In this document: piece by piece, positions 1-10,841 of the stretch
Numbering within the stretch: the first letter of the stretch is position 1
How the letters are laid out: each line of letters opens with the position of its first letter
DNA from: Notolepis coatsorum
Taxonomy: Eukaryota > Chordata > Actinopteri > Aulopiformes > Paralepididae
NCBI GenBank assembly: GCA_963971535.1
Contig: OZ020589.1
Location: 49,392,192 to 49,456,191 of the forward strand
Length of the DNA stretch: 64,000 nucleotides
Direction: 5' to 3'
Position numbers and translations under genes: made by a program
The notes under the pieces: generated by a model
Told to the model about the DNA's origin: nothing
The model's database searches: none
Seen by the model: the letters and a program-made list of their open reading frames with translations, nothing else

Positions 1-1131
1 AGTCCAAAACTACTCTTAACCCTTGTGTCTGAAAACTAAAGCGTTACTCAATTGTCCTCTTCAAAAACGCAATACAAATATTATACTATGTTGAAGGTGA
101 TAGTGGTGTATTTTTTAGACCCTCTTGCTTTGCTGCTGGGAGGGGGGCTCCTTCATCTCCTCTCACTACCGCAGGTGAGACACCACTAGGTTGCTCGTGG
201 TAAACAGGGCTTCTACCACTAGTGGGACGGAACCATGGACTAAACTCCTCTGATGCTGCTGCCACTTTCACTTTTGAGGTTAGCTCACAGGAAATTCAAT
301 TGAATAGCCTATATTAATATAAATTATATTAATAATGATTTGAAGATGTTTACACTTTTTTTTACAACCCTACTGTTCTCCCGAGAATTAAATAAAGGTT
401 TGATGATGATGACATGTGCTCGAAGAGAGATATAGATAGAGTGGGTGTGTTTGTACATGCAAGTTATACTCACATCAGCTTAAGGGAGATGCCATCCATG
501 TCAATTCAGCATAGGATGATTCAATGGCCTTGTGGTCAGCAGGGTCCCCCCCTCTGGCTGCTGGCCTCTGGTAGAGGTGTAGATCACCAGTGGCATCCCT
601 CTGAGAACACAATTAGACTTTAGACGGTTGCTTGCAAGCACGATGAGCCTCATTTTCTAATCTATCCGATCTCATTACAAAATACTTGCCTCCTAGATCA
701 CTAAATGCGGGGCTCCTATCGATCCCTAGGGTAAAATGCATGCATGGGCTGAGCTCCCAAAGCGCCATGTGACTTGCAATACCAAGCTTGGCCTCTAAGC
801 CCTTGTTGCTTTAACACTGGACCATCTGTCACAAAAATTACAGGGGATCTGGGGGAGATAGTGTGAACCTCTGCATGCGTTACGTTCCCCCAGTGAAACT
901 CCTCGCTGTCAGGTGAAAAGAAGCGGCTGGCGACTCCACATGTACTGTACCCTCCCCAGGCCGACAGTTGGGCAACGCGTGCAACGACCAGGAAGGGAAT
1001 TGGCATAGCAACTAAATTGCGATGGGTGAGAAATACAGGAAGCCCAAAAATAAATGGAATTAAAAAAGAAATTACCATTGTATATAATTAGAAATAATCT
1101 TCTCTAAAGTGTTATTCAGTGGACTTCTCCT
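1..1131. other. Non-coding sequence, no gene recognised
   Basis: No open frame here has a recognisable domain. A retroposon-like 3' tail may end near 378-413, where an AATAAA-like stretch runs into a short TGA repeat. Around 704-735 there is a short match to the C-terminal coding region of the LINE at 18.1-21.2 kb (near 19530), too short to annotate as a copy. Confidence 0.5.
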
Positions 1132-1724
1132 TTAAAAAGGAACACACCAACTTTGTGGGAAATTTGCTTATTTGCCATCTACCCTGGAGTTAGACAAGCA
1201 GATTGATCAGTTAGCCTCATAGCATAATTGCCTAAGTAATTTTTTGGCCAAATTGATATTTCTGCCTAACTCTACTCTCCTCACTGCTGCACCACCCTGG
1301 CTCAGTGGCTGTGTCCTCAGCCAATCAGGACCTTGATAAAAAAAATGGGCTGTTTAAGGAATTCCAGGCCTTGACTTTTTTATTAAATTTTTTTATCAAG
1401 CATTTTAAGCACTTCAAGGACCTTGTGCGAACCCTGGATATATACTCTGAACAATTTTTTGCCGAACCGCTGCTGCCTGACCGCAGTGATTTCATCACCT
1501 CAAAAGCCCTGTTTAAAAAAAAATAAAGCGTATTTCGTGACTGTTGGGAACTAGGCTACACTGACACACCTACTTCCAGTGAATGACGCTAAGCTAGGCT
1601 AACGGCGCGGTTGTTCCCTAAGCCTAATGCATGTACAGAGAAGAAAAGGGTATGTATCTGCTTGTCCAACTCTAGGTAGATGGCAAATAAGCTAATTTCC
1701 CAAAAAGTTAGCGTGTTCCTTTAA
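1132..1724. mobile_element. TTAA-flanked MITE with ~68-bp terminal inverted repeats (Kolobok/T2-like)
   Basis: The left end (1132-1203) and the reverse complement of the right end (1656-1724) match over about 68 bp. Both start with TTAA followed by AGGAACAC, with two extra A on the left. TTAA target sites with an AGG start are known for Kolobok (T2) MITEs in vertebrates, and some piggyBac-like elements also use TTAA. The 593-bp element has no transposase, so it would depend on an enzyme made elsewhere. Structure is seen directly; the family is inferred. Confidence 0.7.
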
Positions 1725-1765
1725 GCCTCCAAAGAGACCTTTGCTGGAGTGGTCACAGCTAAAAA

Positions 1766-2109
1766 TGTCAACGCATACTGTACACTTTTAATTACTACAC
1801 TCTCCTGGAACAGGGCAGGCCAATGGAACTCAGACCAGGGGCCTCTTCTCCACAATCTGCATTCGCCTGTAGGATAATGTTTTTTCCATTTTCACTTCAA
1901 TGACGACTTCATTGTCATGCTTTTTCCTATAAGATCACTCATGTTTGGAAAAAGACACATTCTTGGAAAAAGACACATTCTTGATTACTTACCATCATAG
2001 TAGGAGGCTGCAAAAGCTGTTTACTGTGTTCTTTGGACTGCCTGAAAAGGAGAAGAGAACATTGAACAAATTAGAAGAGCTTCTTGTTACAGCATTGAGT
2101 GTTTAGTCT
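1766..2109. repeat. Direct duplication, copy 1 (uninterrupted)
   Basis: This segment recurs from 2222 with high similarity. Copy 1 is continuous and so shows the empty site of the Harbinger element that interrupts copy 2. Copy 1 also contains a private 18-bp doubling near 1950-1985 (GGAAAAAGACACATTCTT). No coding potential is visible. Confidence 0.85.
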
Positions 2110-2221
2110 ATACCGAGAGCGCTAGCTCAATTCAACATTAGTTTACCGTAATATACAGACAAGAGAGCTAAAAGTACTATTAATATGCTTATCATTTAAC
2201 AGCAAGCGCAAAGTCAGTCAA

Positions 2222-2297
2222 TTGTCAACGCATACTGTACACTTTTACTTACTACACTCTCCTGGAACAGGGCAGGCCAGTTGAACTCTCAGACCAG
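2222..2297. repeat. Direct duplication, copy 2, left part
   Basis: Matches the start of copy 1 (from 1766). It stops at the CAG at 2295-2297, where the Harbinger element begins; the match resumes at 5884. Confidence 0.85.
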
Positions 2298-2573
2298 GGC
2301 CCTCATTCATCAACGTGGCGTAGAAGATGTTCTATTTCCACACGTAAGCACAGAATGTAGAATCAGTGCACGCACAGAAAAATCGGGATTCACCACACGT
2401 GCGTACGCAGGTTCTACGCACACCTGTCATGATGAATCTCACCTTGGCCCTGCGCCGAGGCTCGTGCACACTTTCACGTATTTGCATACCAAAACCGCCC
2501 CGATCAACCAAATATGGTCAGGCCCTCCCCTTCAAATACCATGAGGAAATCCCTGTGCGTGGAATGTTGGAGA

Positions 2574-3743
2574 ATGGCCAAGCGCACAAAAAAAAGGAAT
2601 TACACAGACACTGAGGTGGAAGTCCTCGTAACAGAGGTGGATGCCAGGGCGGGGGTACTTTTTGGGTCCCTCAGCCTTGGCATCACCACCAAGAGGAAGA
2701 CTGCTGCGTGGGAGGCAGTCACCGACGCCGTCAATTCTATCTCCCCGCAGCAGCGAACCATAGCGGAGACCAGAAAGAAATGGTTCGACGTTTAACTGAT
2801 GGCCAAGAAGCGCCTGGCCGATCATAGGCGGAATGCCAGTGCGACTGGCGGGGGGCAGGTATGTCGTATGTCAATCATATATGATATATCTGTTATGATG
2901 AATTGAAAATGGGGGACCCTGATGTAAACAAGACGAAAGTATTTATCTGGTCTGCATCCCCTTAACAATTGTGTGTATTGAGCCGTACTGCATTGTACCC
3001 ATTCTGCAACCTGTTAATACAGTCTTTCAATCAATTCAATTCAGAGTCAGAGTGAGCTGTCCCCGCTGGACATGAGGATAGCGAGCATCATCGGGGACGA
3101 GTCGGTGGTTGGCATTGAACGCACCACCGACACCGACACCTACGATGTGGCTGGGCCATCCAGCCAACAGGTGGAAGGTAATAATATAATATACACTTCA
3201 TTTGTATAGCACCTTTCATACAGGAATTGTCACATCAGTAAAGAAGACTGGCATAGAAATAACTTTGTCGTCAACGATTTTATTGAGGAACATGACAAGA
3301 ATCTCTTAATTTATTTGAAACAATATTCAACCGTATGGTTCCGAACCTTGCTAGCAAATAAATAAAATGTTATTAAATTGCCTATTCATTCCACAGGCAA
3401 CTCGGCTGAGTTGACCATCAATCCCGATCCCGTCGACACCCAGGAGGAGCAGGAGGCGTCCTGCAGCCGACCCCCTTCGGCGCGCAGGGGGCAGAGGGCC
3501 CACCCGGACCCGGTCGTCCTTACGGGGGCCGTCCTCAACAATCAGGAGACCACCATCACCCTCCTGAGCGACATGAGGGACGAGCAGAGGCTCACACGCC
3601 AGACTCTGACCCAGCTGGTCGCGGTCCTGACTGGCATCGGCGACAGTCTGTCGGGCATCGGCCACAGTCTGTCGGGCATCGGCGACAGTCTGTCGGGCAT
3701 CGGCGACAGTCTCCTGAAACTCACCGACAACAAGGATGAATAA
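2574..3743 (+). pseudogene. Harbinger Myb/SANT-like DNA-binding protein, three exons, one nonsense codon
   Basis: This is the partner protein that binds the transposon ends and helps bring the transposase to nuclear DNA. I chose the ATG at 2574, just before a basic KRTKKRNYT stretch. Exons are 2574-2858, 3045-3177 and 3397-3743. Each intron has GT and AG ends and the phases fit, giving 255 codons including the stop. Exon 1 holds a Myb/SANT-like helical domain with conserved Trp residues (AAWEAVTDAVN, RKKWFDV). A single TAA at 2793-2795 interrupts it, and the same frame stays open beyond. Exon 2 begins with the SELSPLDMRIASIIG motif seen in this family. Exon 3 ends in four imperfect 8-residue repeats of the SLSGIGD type, encoded by a 24-bp tandem repeat at about 3631-3710. 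Domain identity is by motif memory. Confidence 0.8.
2870..3042 (+). repeat. Retroposon 3' end inside intron 1 of the Myb-like gene
   Basis: From about 2890 the intron matches the reverse complement of 10842-10990 almost base for base, including the CATCCCCTTAACAATTGT stretch. It ends in a short TCAAT-type tail at the splice acceptor. A dispersed retroposon 3' end therefore fills about 155 of the 186 intron bases. Confidence 0.75.
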
Positions 3744-4073
3744 AGACCGTAACCACTTTTGGCGTTGGTGTCATTATTATAATCAAATAATCATTAGCTG
3801 GATGAATGCCTTTTCTCGTTCCGTTCTTTTGAAGTTTGATTGATACCCTGCATGCACGGTAAACTGAGTGTCATCTGGTCACTTTTAAACTGTCAGCTAC
3901 TTCTATTCAACTATAACTGTACAATGCAATTCAAAAATGGTTCCAATTCATTAATCAGCTCAATTCGATTTCAAACGACAGTCTTTTCTTTTTATGTACA
4001 GGTTACTAATGATTACTTAATTAATATGAATTGACACAAATCGCAGTTCTTACAGTGCATGGGGTAGACTCAC

Positions 4074-5268
4074 TCAAAACTGCTCTATGATCCTAGCTCT
4101 TGTCTGCATTCCAGTGGCGTTTGGAGGTGGCTGTTCCACGTCTGGCATGGGGTCGTCAGGTAGTTCTGGGTTTAGCAGCGGGATGCCATGCCTGATGGCC
4201 ATGTTATGGAGCACACTGCAGGCCACGATGATGTTGCAAACCTTTTCAGGCCGGTACTGCAGTGTGCCCCCCGTGCCAGACAGGCAGAGCCACCGACCCT
4301 TCAGGAGACCAATTGCACGCTCCACGGTGACTCTTGTGCGTGCGTGCGCCCGGTTATAGGTGCCCTCCTGTTGGGTGGTGGGGTTGGTCAGCGGCGTCAT
4401 CAGCCATGGCTTCAGTGGATAGCCACGATCCCCTGCATTAAAAGAGATATAATTTAATTACAGATACCAGTAATAACATTACAATTTGATTAAATATAGG
4501 CCTAAATGTGCAACACTCACCAATAAGCCACCCGTCTTCAACAACCCCAGCCTGGAGACAAATGCCCACAGAGCTGTTCTGCACCACAAACGAGTCGTGG
4601 GTTCCTCCTGGCCACCGGGCAACAACATTTAGGAGTGCCAAACGGGCATCGCAGATCACTTGGACATTTACCGAGTGGAACCCCTTCCTGTTAACGTAAT
4701 TGAATTCATTTTGTGATGGTGTTTTGATGGCTATGTGTGTGCAGTCTATTGCTCCAATTATGTTGGGGAAACCGGCGATGGCGTGGAAAGCCCTCTTGAC
4801 CTCGACCTGCTGTGCGTGTGTGTATGGGAATTTGATGTAGTCGGGGATTAGGGACATGATGGCATCCAACACTGTGGGCATGATCCTGCTGAGTGAGGGT
4901 TGGGAGATGCCCGAGCGATCTGCGATCTCCCGCTGGAACGTCCCGGTGGCCAAGAATCCCAGGGTGGAGAGGACTTGGATGTGGACGGGGATGGCATGTG
5001 TGCGCCTTGTTCGGCGCTCCAATACGGGTCCCAGATTCTGGCACAGGTCGAGCAGGATTGCCCTGGGGAAGCGGAATCTGCTCATGAGCCACTCTGGGCT
5101 CTCGGCAAACAGGTCTGCCCTGTCCCTGAAGACGCGCTCCCTGTGGAGCGCACCATGGCCCATTGCCAAATCGTGCAACAATGCAAGGACTGCGTTATCC
5201 ATGCTGAATACGTTCTGAAATCCATGTTCCAAATGTAATTTATAGGGTTTGCCGACGATTACACTCAT
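4074..5268 (-). CDS. PIF/Harbinger transposase (HARBI1-like DDE nuclease), one intron, frame open
   Basis: This enzyme cuts and rejoins the transposon ends. The coding exons on the minus strand are 5268-4521 and 4432-4074, separated by an 88-nt GT-AG intron in phase 1. The joined frame is about 368 residues, or 346 if it starts at the internal Met at 5202, which better fits the family. An N-terminal helical region is followed by a helix-turn-helix-like segment (ADRSGISQPSLSRIM). The DDE residues are all visible: Asp in GAIDCTH (about 4741-4752), Asp in GGTHDS (about 4591-4600), and Glu in VERAIGLLKGRW (about 4320). I see no stop or frameshift, unlike the partner gene. It is converging on the Myb-like gene. 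The ORF is real; activity is unknown. Confidence 0.88.
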
Positions 5269-5348
5269 GTCGCCAATTTAATTACGGGTCATACAGAACA
5301 CCTGGGTATATTGAAACTCTTGATTGATTTTCTTTCAATCTGCGCTCC

Positions 5349-5485
5349 AATTGGGTCGTTGTTGGTCAGGGACGATTCTAGCCACGCATGGCTTCAGTGG
5401 ATAACCGTGATCACCTGCATTTAAGTGATATTTTGATGACAGATATAATAACATTACAATTTAATTAAATGAGATTAGGCCTGAG
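5349..5485 (-). repeat. Partial second copy of transposase intron plus exon 2 start
   Basis: This stretch matches 4373-4503, covering the start of transposase exon 2 and the intron before it. It lies upstream of the transposase start inside the same element. On the minus strand a CAG acceptor is followed by codons for G-D-H-G-Y-P-L-K-P, as in the main gene. A short second similarity nearby (5281-5300 against 5624-5650) suggests internal rearrangement or gene conversion from a relative. Confidence 0.7.
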
Positions 5486-5883
5486 TCATGCGTTCCTTAT
5501 CAGCCAACAACGTATCGGCCAAATGCAACGTTAACCATCCTGCATCCTACATTCAGAAATTGATGCTGTTTAGGGTTTGACAATAATGACACTACTATCG
5601 CTATTTCACAATGAACTATAATGGATTACGGGGGTCATACAGAACACGCGCCAGTGTCTTTATTTCCGCCTTGAAACTAATGCAGAACTGAGGAGCGCTT
5701 ATGCGTAGTAACGATATTCTACCACTGGGCGTCAGCTAAGTGTGCTCCGAGCTGTGCATACACGTAAGCACGGAGTCAAGTTCAAGTTGAAATTGATGAA
5801 TCCCACTCTTTGCTTAGAAATGGTCGTACGCACAGGTTAAGCACAAATCTGTGCGTAAGTCGGGTTGATGAATGAGGGCCCAG

Positions 5884-6130
5884 GTCTCTCCTCCACAATC
5901 TGCATTCGCCTGTAGGATAATGTTTTTTCCATTTTCACTTCAATGACGACTTCATTGTCATGCTTTTTCCTATAAGATCACTCATGTTTGGAAAAAGACA
6001 CATTCTTGATTACTTACCATCATAGTAGGAGGCTGCAAAAGCTGTTTACTGTGTTCTTTGGACTGCCTGAAAAGGAGAGAACATTGAACAAATTAGAAGA
6101 GCTTCTTGTTCCAGCATTGAGTGTTTAGTC
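5884..6130. repeat. Direct duplication, copy 2, right part
   Basis: Continues the match to copy 1 (about 1842-2109) after the Harbinger insertion and stops where a hAT-like terminus starts at 6131. Confidence 0.85.
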
Positions 6131-6760
6131 CAGGGGTTAGCAACCTTTACTATCAAAAGAGCCACTTTTCCCCCCTCCCACAAAATAAAATGCTCAGGGA
6201 GCCGCACAACCTATTTACCCTTAAAATGAAGATAACACAGTGTATAACGTTTTATATATCCCCCACATACCCCACATTTAGCATAAAACATCTGACAATT
6301 GCCCAAAGTCATTTGCGATTTATTATACTTTATACTTATAGGCTATAGCACACAGTTTGTTGCATAATTTTGACTTTTTATTGCTGTTTTTACCCGTTAT
6401 AACAAAGGAAAACCTCAAACTCTTATGAAGAGGAGACAAAATACTGGCTGTGTAGACCTATTTTTTAAATAAAACACAGAGGAGGAGACAAAACACTGGT
6501 GTCTATAGACCGACTTTGAAATAAAACGCTGAACTATTCAGGTATATTTGAGTCCTTCCCTTATTTGTGGAACATTTATAAAATAAAAAGTAGTCCACTT
6601 TGAAAAAAGACTACCATGTGTAGACCTACTTTGAAATAAAACACAGAAAAGGAGAAAAAACACTGGCATCTCACAGTGTTTAGAGGGTCTATCACAGTGT
6701 TTAGAGGGTCTATCACTTGTAATAGGGTTTGTAATCACTCGTTTAGCATTTCAAATATTT
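6131..6760. mobile_element. hAT-like left terminus with tandem-like AT-rich interior
   Basis: At 6131 a CAGGGGTTAGCAACCTTTAC end appears exactly where duplication copy 2 breaks off. Ends of the CAGGGGTNRGCAACC type are typical of hAT elements. No matching right end is visible, so the element is truncated or masked. From 6420 to 6720 a loosely repeated unit containing GTAGACCTACTTTGAAATAA occurs three times. Confidence 0.55.
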
Positions 6761-6785
6761 AAATATTTAAATAAATAAAACTTAC

Positions 6786-7728
6786 ATCAACTCCGAGCAG
6801 CAGTTTCTCCATAGGCTCCTTGAAGTACACCATAAGGAGTCTTCTCTGAAGCCTCTGGATCATATCTGGCCAGAACTTCCCTGATCTCCGGGTTGTCCAG
6901 TTTCTGGCAGAACTGCAGGATGGTCCGTCCTCTCTGACCCAGGGCATCTTGGATCTTTTGAAGGGCATCAGTGTCTGTCAGGAGGCCAAAGTGGGAGAAA
7001 AGCCCCGTCTGAGCGAAGAGAAAAGGCCATTCCTCTTTGAGCTCCACCATCGTTGGTGCAGGCATTTTGTTCAAGAACCGCCGCAGGATGACGTAGGTCC
7101 TCTCCATCAGAAGTTCTGCTCTCTGCCCCACCCATCCCTTCCTCTGTGTACAGACATACAAATACATGTAATGAGTACCCAAGTAACAACAATTAAATTT
7201 GATGTCACCACCTCTAGGAAATTGAGTGGCAAACCTTTAATTTCATGCTCTCTCATCATTACTCATTCTGAATATTAAGGTGGCCTTTTTGCTTAATGTG
7301 GGATGTTTATTCATGTATCAATTCACCAAAAGTAAAGTAGATTGCATGCCTGAGTAGATGTTCCGCAGATCCCTTTTCAAAGCCCCCAAGGCTTCCTCTA
7401 TCTCCCCGTCCGGTATGTCTGCTGGGCCCCACCGCACACACCTAGGGATAGGAAGGAATCATAGGTTAACTCAATACTATTGGGGGAAATTATATTTTAC
7501 AAAATCTATACATAATTTAAACATTCAATCCAAATAACCTAAGTTAGTCTAGCATGGCAGTGCCCCTGTAACCCCTAATTGCTCCCAATGGAGTGAGAAT
7601 GGAGAGGACACTGGCGCTGTTTTGCCACCCCTACACATACCCGTATTGGTTGACAGGACCTCTCGTCCGTCTGGACTCTCCTGTCACTCCAGTGTGTCGT
7701 CTTCCCTCTCTGCGGCATCTAGCCTTCT
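6786..7728 (-). pseudogene. SAMD3-like teleost gene fragment, three exons, internal frameshift
   Basis: Three minus-strand blocks join in phase. A first exon ends at 7641 (phase 2; its left limit near 7728 is uncertain). The second is 7441-7327, with a CTAG acceptor and a GTGAAT donor. The third is 7143-6786, with a CACAG acceptor and a GTAAGT donor. Readable motifs are TGESRRTRGPVNQYG, then CVRWGPADIPDGEIEEALG, then GQRAELLMERTYVILRRFL and LKEEWPFLFAQTGLF. I recognise these from the large fish family annotated as SAMD3-like; its function is not established. Near 6830-6860 the frame is lost: downstream LLMVYFKEPMEKLLLGVD is in another frame, while the original frame stops at 6787. It is probably a broken or partial paralogue. 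Family confidence is moderate and exon structure is good. Confidence 0.6.
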
Positions 7729-8640
7729 TTAAATACAAGGAGACTAACACTAAACAGCAAAAAAAAATGATGATGCTGTTAAATGATAAGTTCACAATTT
7801 GACTGTAGACCCCTCTACCATGAACCTGAAACACAGAACCAATAATTTCACTCATCACTGCAGTGTTGAGCTTACTTCTGTTCATCACCTATGGGACATA
7901 AGATCTCTCCATGTGCAAGCTGTGTAAGGATGATGAACCTTCAACCTATTAAAGAAAAGAAAAAAAAATTTAGAATCAGTGAAACAAATGTGACCACTGT
8001 GTTTCTGTCCTGTGTAAATAACGGACACAGGAGTCGAGATGGATGCAGCACTTACTGAGCTGTGAATGGGACACACAACCAGCAGTTTAACCTGTTCCAC
8101 CCGAGTGTTGCATAACATTTGCGTTTTTAATATCAAACGTATTCAAGTATTAACATCACCAACATGTCACAAAAGCATGTAGAATGTATATTATCATCAA
8201 TACGTTAGTTTAGCAATAGGTTAAAAGTGCCATTAGATAGATTTAACTTTTCGATTTGCTGAAGTATATTCTGAGAGGGCGACCATTTTGAAAATTTTGA
8301 ACCGTGGGAATTTTTCTGAACTACACTTCCTGGAAGATTATAATGGGATTCAAGGTTCAGAGTTCTGTATAAATTATTTCAATAACTGTTATTATTCGGG
8401 ATAATAAGCCACAAAAGGTAACGTTTTTGACAAATTTTAAAACGTAGTTAGTTTCTCTTCCCTATTGTTAACATGTAGGAACAATTAGATCTGAAATTAG
8501 TTTCAAAACGGTTGCAATGTGGGGAAAATTAAAAAGTACAGTAGATTACAGTAGATTTCATTATCTGTTCTCATGCATGCCTGGTGATACTAAATCCAAA
8601 TTGAACTTGGGCATTTGAAAGATAATATATGTATATATAT
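7729..8640. other. Non-coding, AT-rich; possible further exons not resolved
   Basis: Earlier exons of the minus-strand SAMD3-like fragment could lie here, but I cannot support any from splice signals or motifs. No repeat structure stands out. Confidence 0.4.
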
Positions 8641-9325
8641 TAGAGCTGGGCCGTTAACGGCGTTAACGTGCTGCGTTAACGCTATAATAGTATCGCACGA
8701 TAATATAATTAACGCATTAATCTAAAAAAAAAAAAGAAAAAAAAAAAAATCTACCTTTATTTACCCAGGGTAGGTTCGCTGAGCACAGATGTTCTTTTCC
8801 ATTCACACCTGGGAGCTGCCCAGTACAACCACAGTTGACACCATTGGCCACTGAGCAACTCCACTGGAGCAGTTGATTCAAGCCATGTCACATAGTTCAA
8901 GTTTGAAATGATTCTTTCTGTTTTGCTCCTGAAAGTGTGCTAGATACTGTACTGTACTGGTAATATTATGTATTTCTGAATAAAACAACTTATTAAACAC
9001 AAGTACATCTTATTGAACATTATTTTGATATTTCATTACCAATTATTATAGCAAAACAGCTTTTTCAAACAGTCTGTAATGCATTTTGGAAACGGGAGAT
9101 GGGCTCATGGTGTAATCGGCCACCTGGCCTGAGAAACATAAGGAGGAAAGAAAAAGTAAGGACTTACTTCTGGTCATTATTTGGGTAGAACACACATATT
9201 TTGAATGCCTTCGGCAGGTTTTTTTTTTTTTTTTTGAGCCATTTTAATCTAGATTAATCTAGATTAAATCCAGGATTGCAGATAGATTAATCTAGATTAA
9301 AAGAATTAATCTATGCCCACCTCTA
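8641..9325. mobile_element. Non-autonomous hAT-like element
   Basis: The left end is TAGAGCTGGGC and the right end, reverse complemented, is TAGAGGTGGGC. Near the ends are GTTAACG-type repeats on the left and TAATCTAGATTAATC repeats on the right. Both flanks are ATATATAT, which fits an 8-bp hAT duplication but is weak evidence in AT-rich DNA. There is no transposase. A block from about 8750 to 8875 looks like an unrelated insert. Confidence 0.65.
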
Positions 9326-10046
9326 ATATATATATAAATGTGCGAATTGGCTATAATAAGGTAATTTATAAGCATCATATTCTATAATAATATTTCAAAT
9401 TGCATTGGTCCGGATGAGAGAATTCAGTACTGTATCTACAGAACCTTCGGTTTAATCATCTTCCCTTTATTAATTTCCTTAGATTTCTTTTTACACATGA
9501 TCTCAAGAGGGGACTGAAACGAGATCAGTGGCCGTTTTTAATGTTTGGTCATTATTAGCATGGTGTTATTCACTGTCAAAGATGCAAAGAAAAATCATAA
9601 TTCATATTCTCCTTTGTTTCATCACAATTTAAGCAAGCCTAGTAATAGACACAATATTTCTGACACTGTGAATACATTCCCTGAGGTCCATAGATGTCCC
9701 TAGATACCAAGAATATGCAAATGGTCCTTTTGATTTTGATTACAGTATTTTATTGTGAAATAATAATTAAATTATGTGAAATCAAAGGATAGTGTATGAA
9801 TGTCACTGTAATATAACACTCATAACAGAATTAGTTATCAATAACCTACCTGTATAAAGGTTAAACGTTATTGCAAATATTTTTTTCCCTCATAAATATA
9901 CCACTATATACATTAATTTCTTATATTAGTTTTAAAATTACCATTTAACAGTGCTCTGAAAATGCTCTGACAACATCATTCACTGTTTTAAGCACGAACA
10001 CATAAGGGAGGTAGGGAGAGAGACAGGAGGGAGAGACAGGCCCTGC
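9326..10046. other. AT-rich non-coding sequence
   Basis: No gene seen. A 35-bp stretch at about 9745-9780 (TTTTATTGTGAAATAATAAT) recurs at about 11174-11207. Confidence 0.5.
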
Positions 10047-10260
10047 ATGCCTGCACCCTCCACAAATCATGTTAAACCCAGATTCGGCTCAAACAAGGGA
10101 CTAAACACGTTTCGCAATTATGCCACATCAATGTGGAACGCCCTACCCAAAGCTGTAAAGGAATGTGAATCACTACCCACTTTCAAAAACACTCTCAAAG
10201 AACACCTAAGGGAGACTGCAATTCGAAACTGGCCCCTGTAAATGTCCTAACCCAACCCCA
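10047..10260 (+). pseudogene. LINE ORF2 C-terminal tail fragment with start of 3' UTR
   Basis: A 64-residue frame reads FRNYATSMWNALPKAVKE and then FKNTLKEHLRE. This is the usual C-terminal end of non-LTR reverse transcriptases (W-N-x-L-P, then F-K-x-x-L-K-x-x-L). It stops at 10241 and runs into ATGTCCTAACCCAACCCC, which recurs at about 26062. This is a strongly 5'-truncated copy; the clade is not assignable. Confidence 0.6.
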
Positions 10261-10261
10261 G

Positions 10262-10640
10262 TCTGGCTGGAGACGGAGCTACAAGCTAACATGGAAGCTA
10301 ACACGATGAATAATTATGCAAGTTAGCATTCGGATCAGGCTAGTAGGAACAATACAGAATGCTAACGATGCTAACATGCAAATCAACACGCAGGCTGGAC
10401 TCGATGCAATACAGAATATTCAGAGGAACATGGAGGCTAATTCAAAAGAAATAAAAACGTTAGACAACAGCTAGGCTGGAGACGAAGCTACAAGCTAACA
10501 TGGAAGCTAACACGATGAATATGCAAGTTAGCATCAGGCTAGAAGCAATACAGAATGCTAACGATGCTAACAGAATGCTAACAACATGCAGACAGGACAC
10601 GATGCAATACAGAATATTCAGAGGCTAATTCAAAGCATAT
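10262..10640. repeat. ~200-bp direct duplication
   Basis: 10265-10470 and 10474-10637 share CTACAAGCTAACATGGAAGC and later blocks in the same order, with small indels. The inner text is rich in GCTAAC/GTTAGC. Confidence 0.75.
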
Positions 10641-10841
10641 AAGCCTTCTGACAACATTTTGAAACGTTACTCATAACATAATACTCATACAACATAATAT
10701 CAACATTATGGCAGTACTACTCACTTGTTGCAACAGACACACGAGGCAGAACGCAGGAAGAAGCCACACAGGTGCAGTGCAGTCTGGGAGACGGAGCACA
10801 GGTGCAATGCATTCTGGGTGAACAAGTCTGAACTCACTTTT

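Larger units (their letters stand above)
2298..5880. mobile_element. PIF/Harbinger DNA transposon, near-complete two-gene element
   Basis: The termini are inverted repeats starting GGCCCTCATTCATCAAC and ending with its complement. They are flanked by CAG at 2295-2297 and 5881-5883. A 3-bp CWG or TWA duplication is typical of PIF/Harbinger, and copy 1 of the surrounding duplication gives the empty site. Inside are the two expected convergent genes: a Myb/SANT-like DNA-binding protein on the plus strand and a DDE transposase on the minus strand. In this superfamily both proteins are needed for movement. The transposase frame is open; the partner has one nonsense codon, so this copy probably cannot move unaided. 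Confidence 0.92.

Noticed and set aside
704-735. Short match to the LINE D C-terminal coding region near 19530
   Set aside because: About 30 bp only and flanks do not extend; possibly chance or a tiny remnant.
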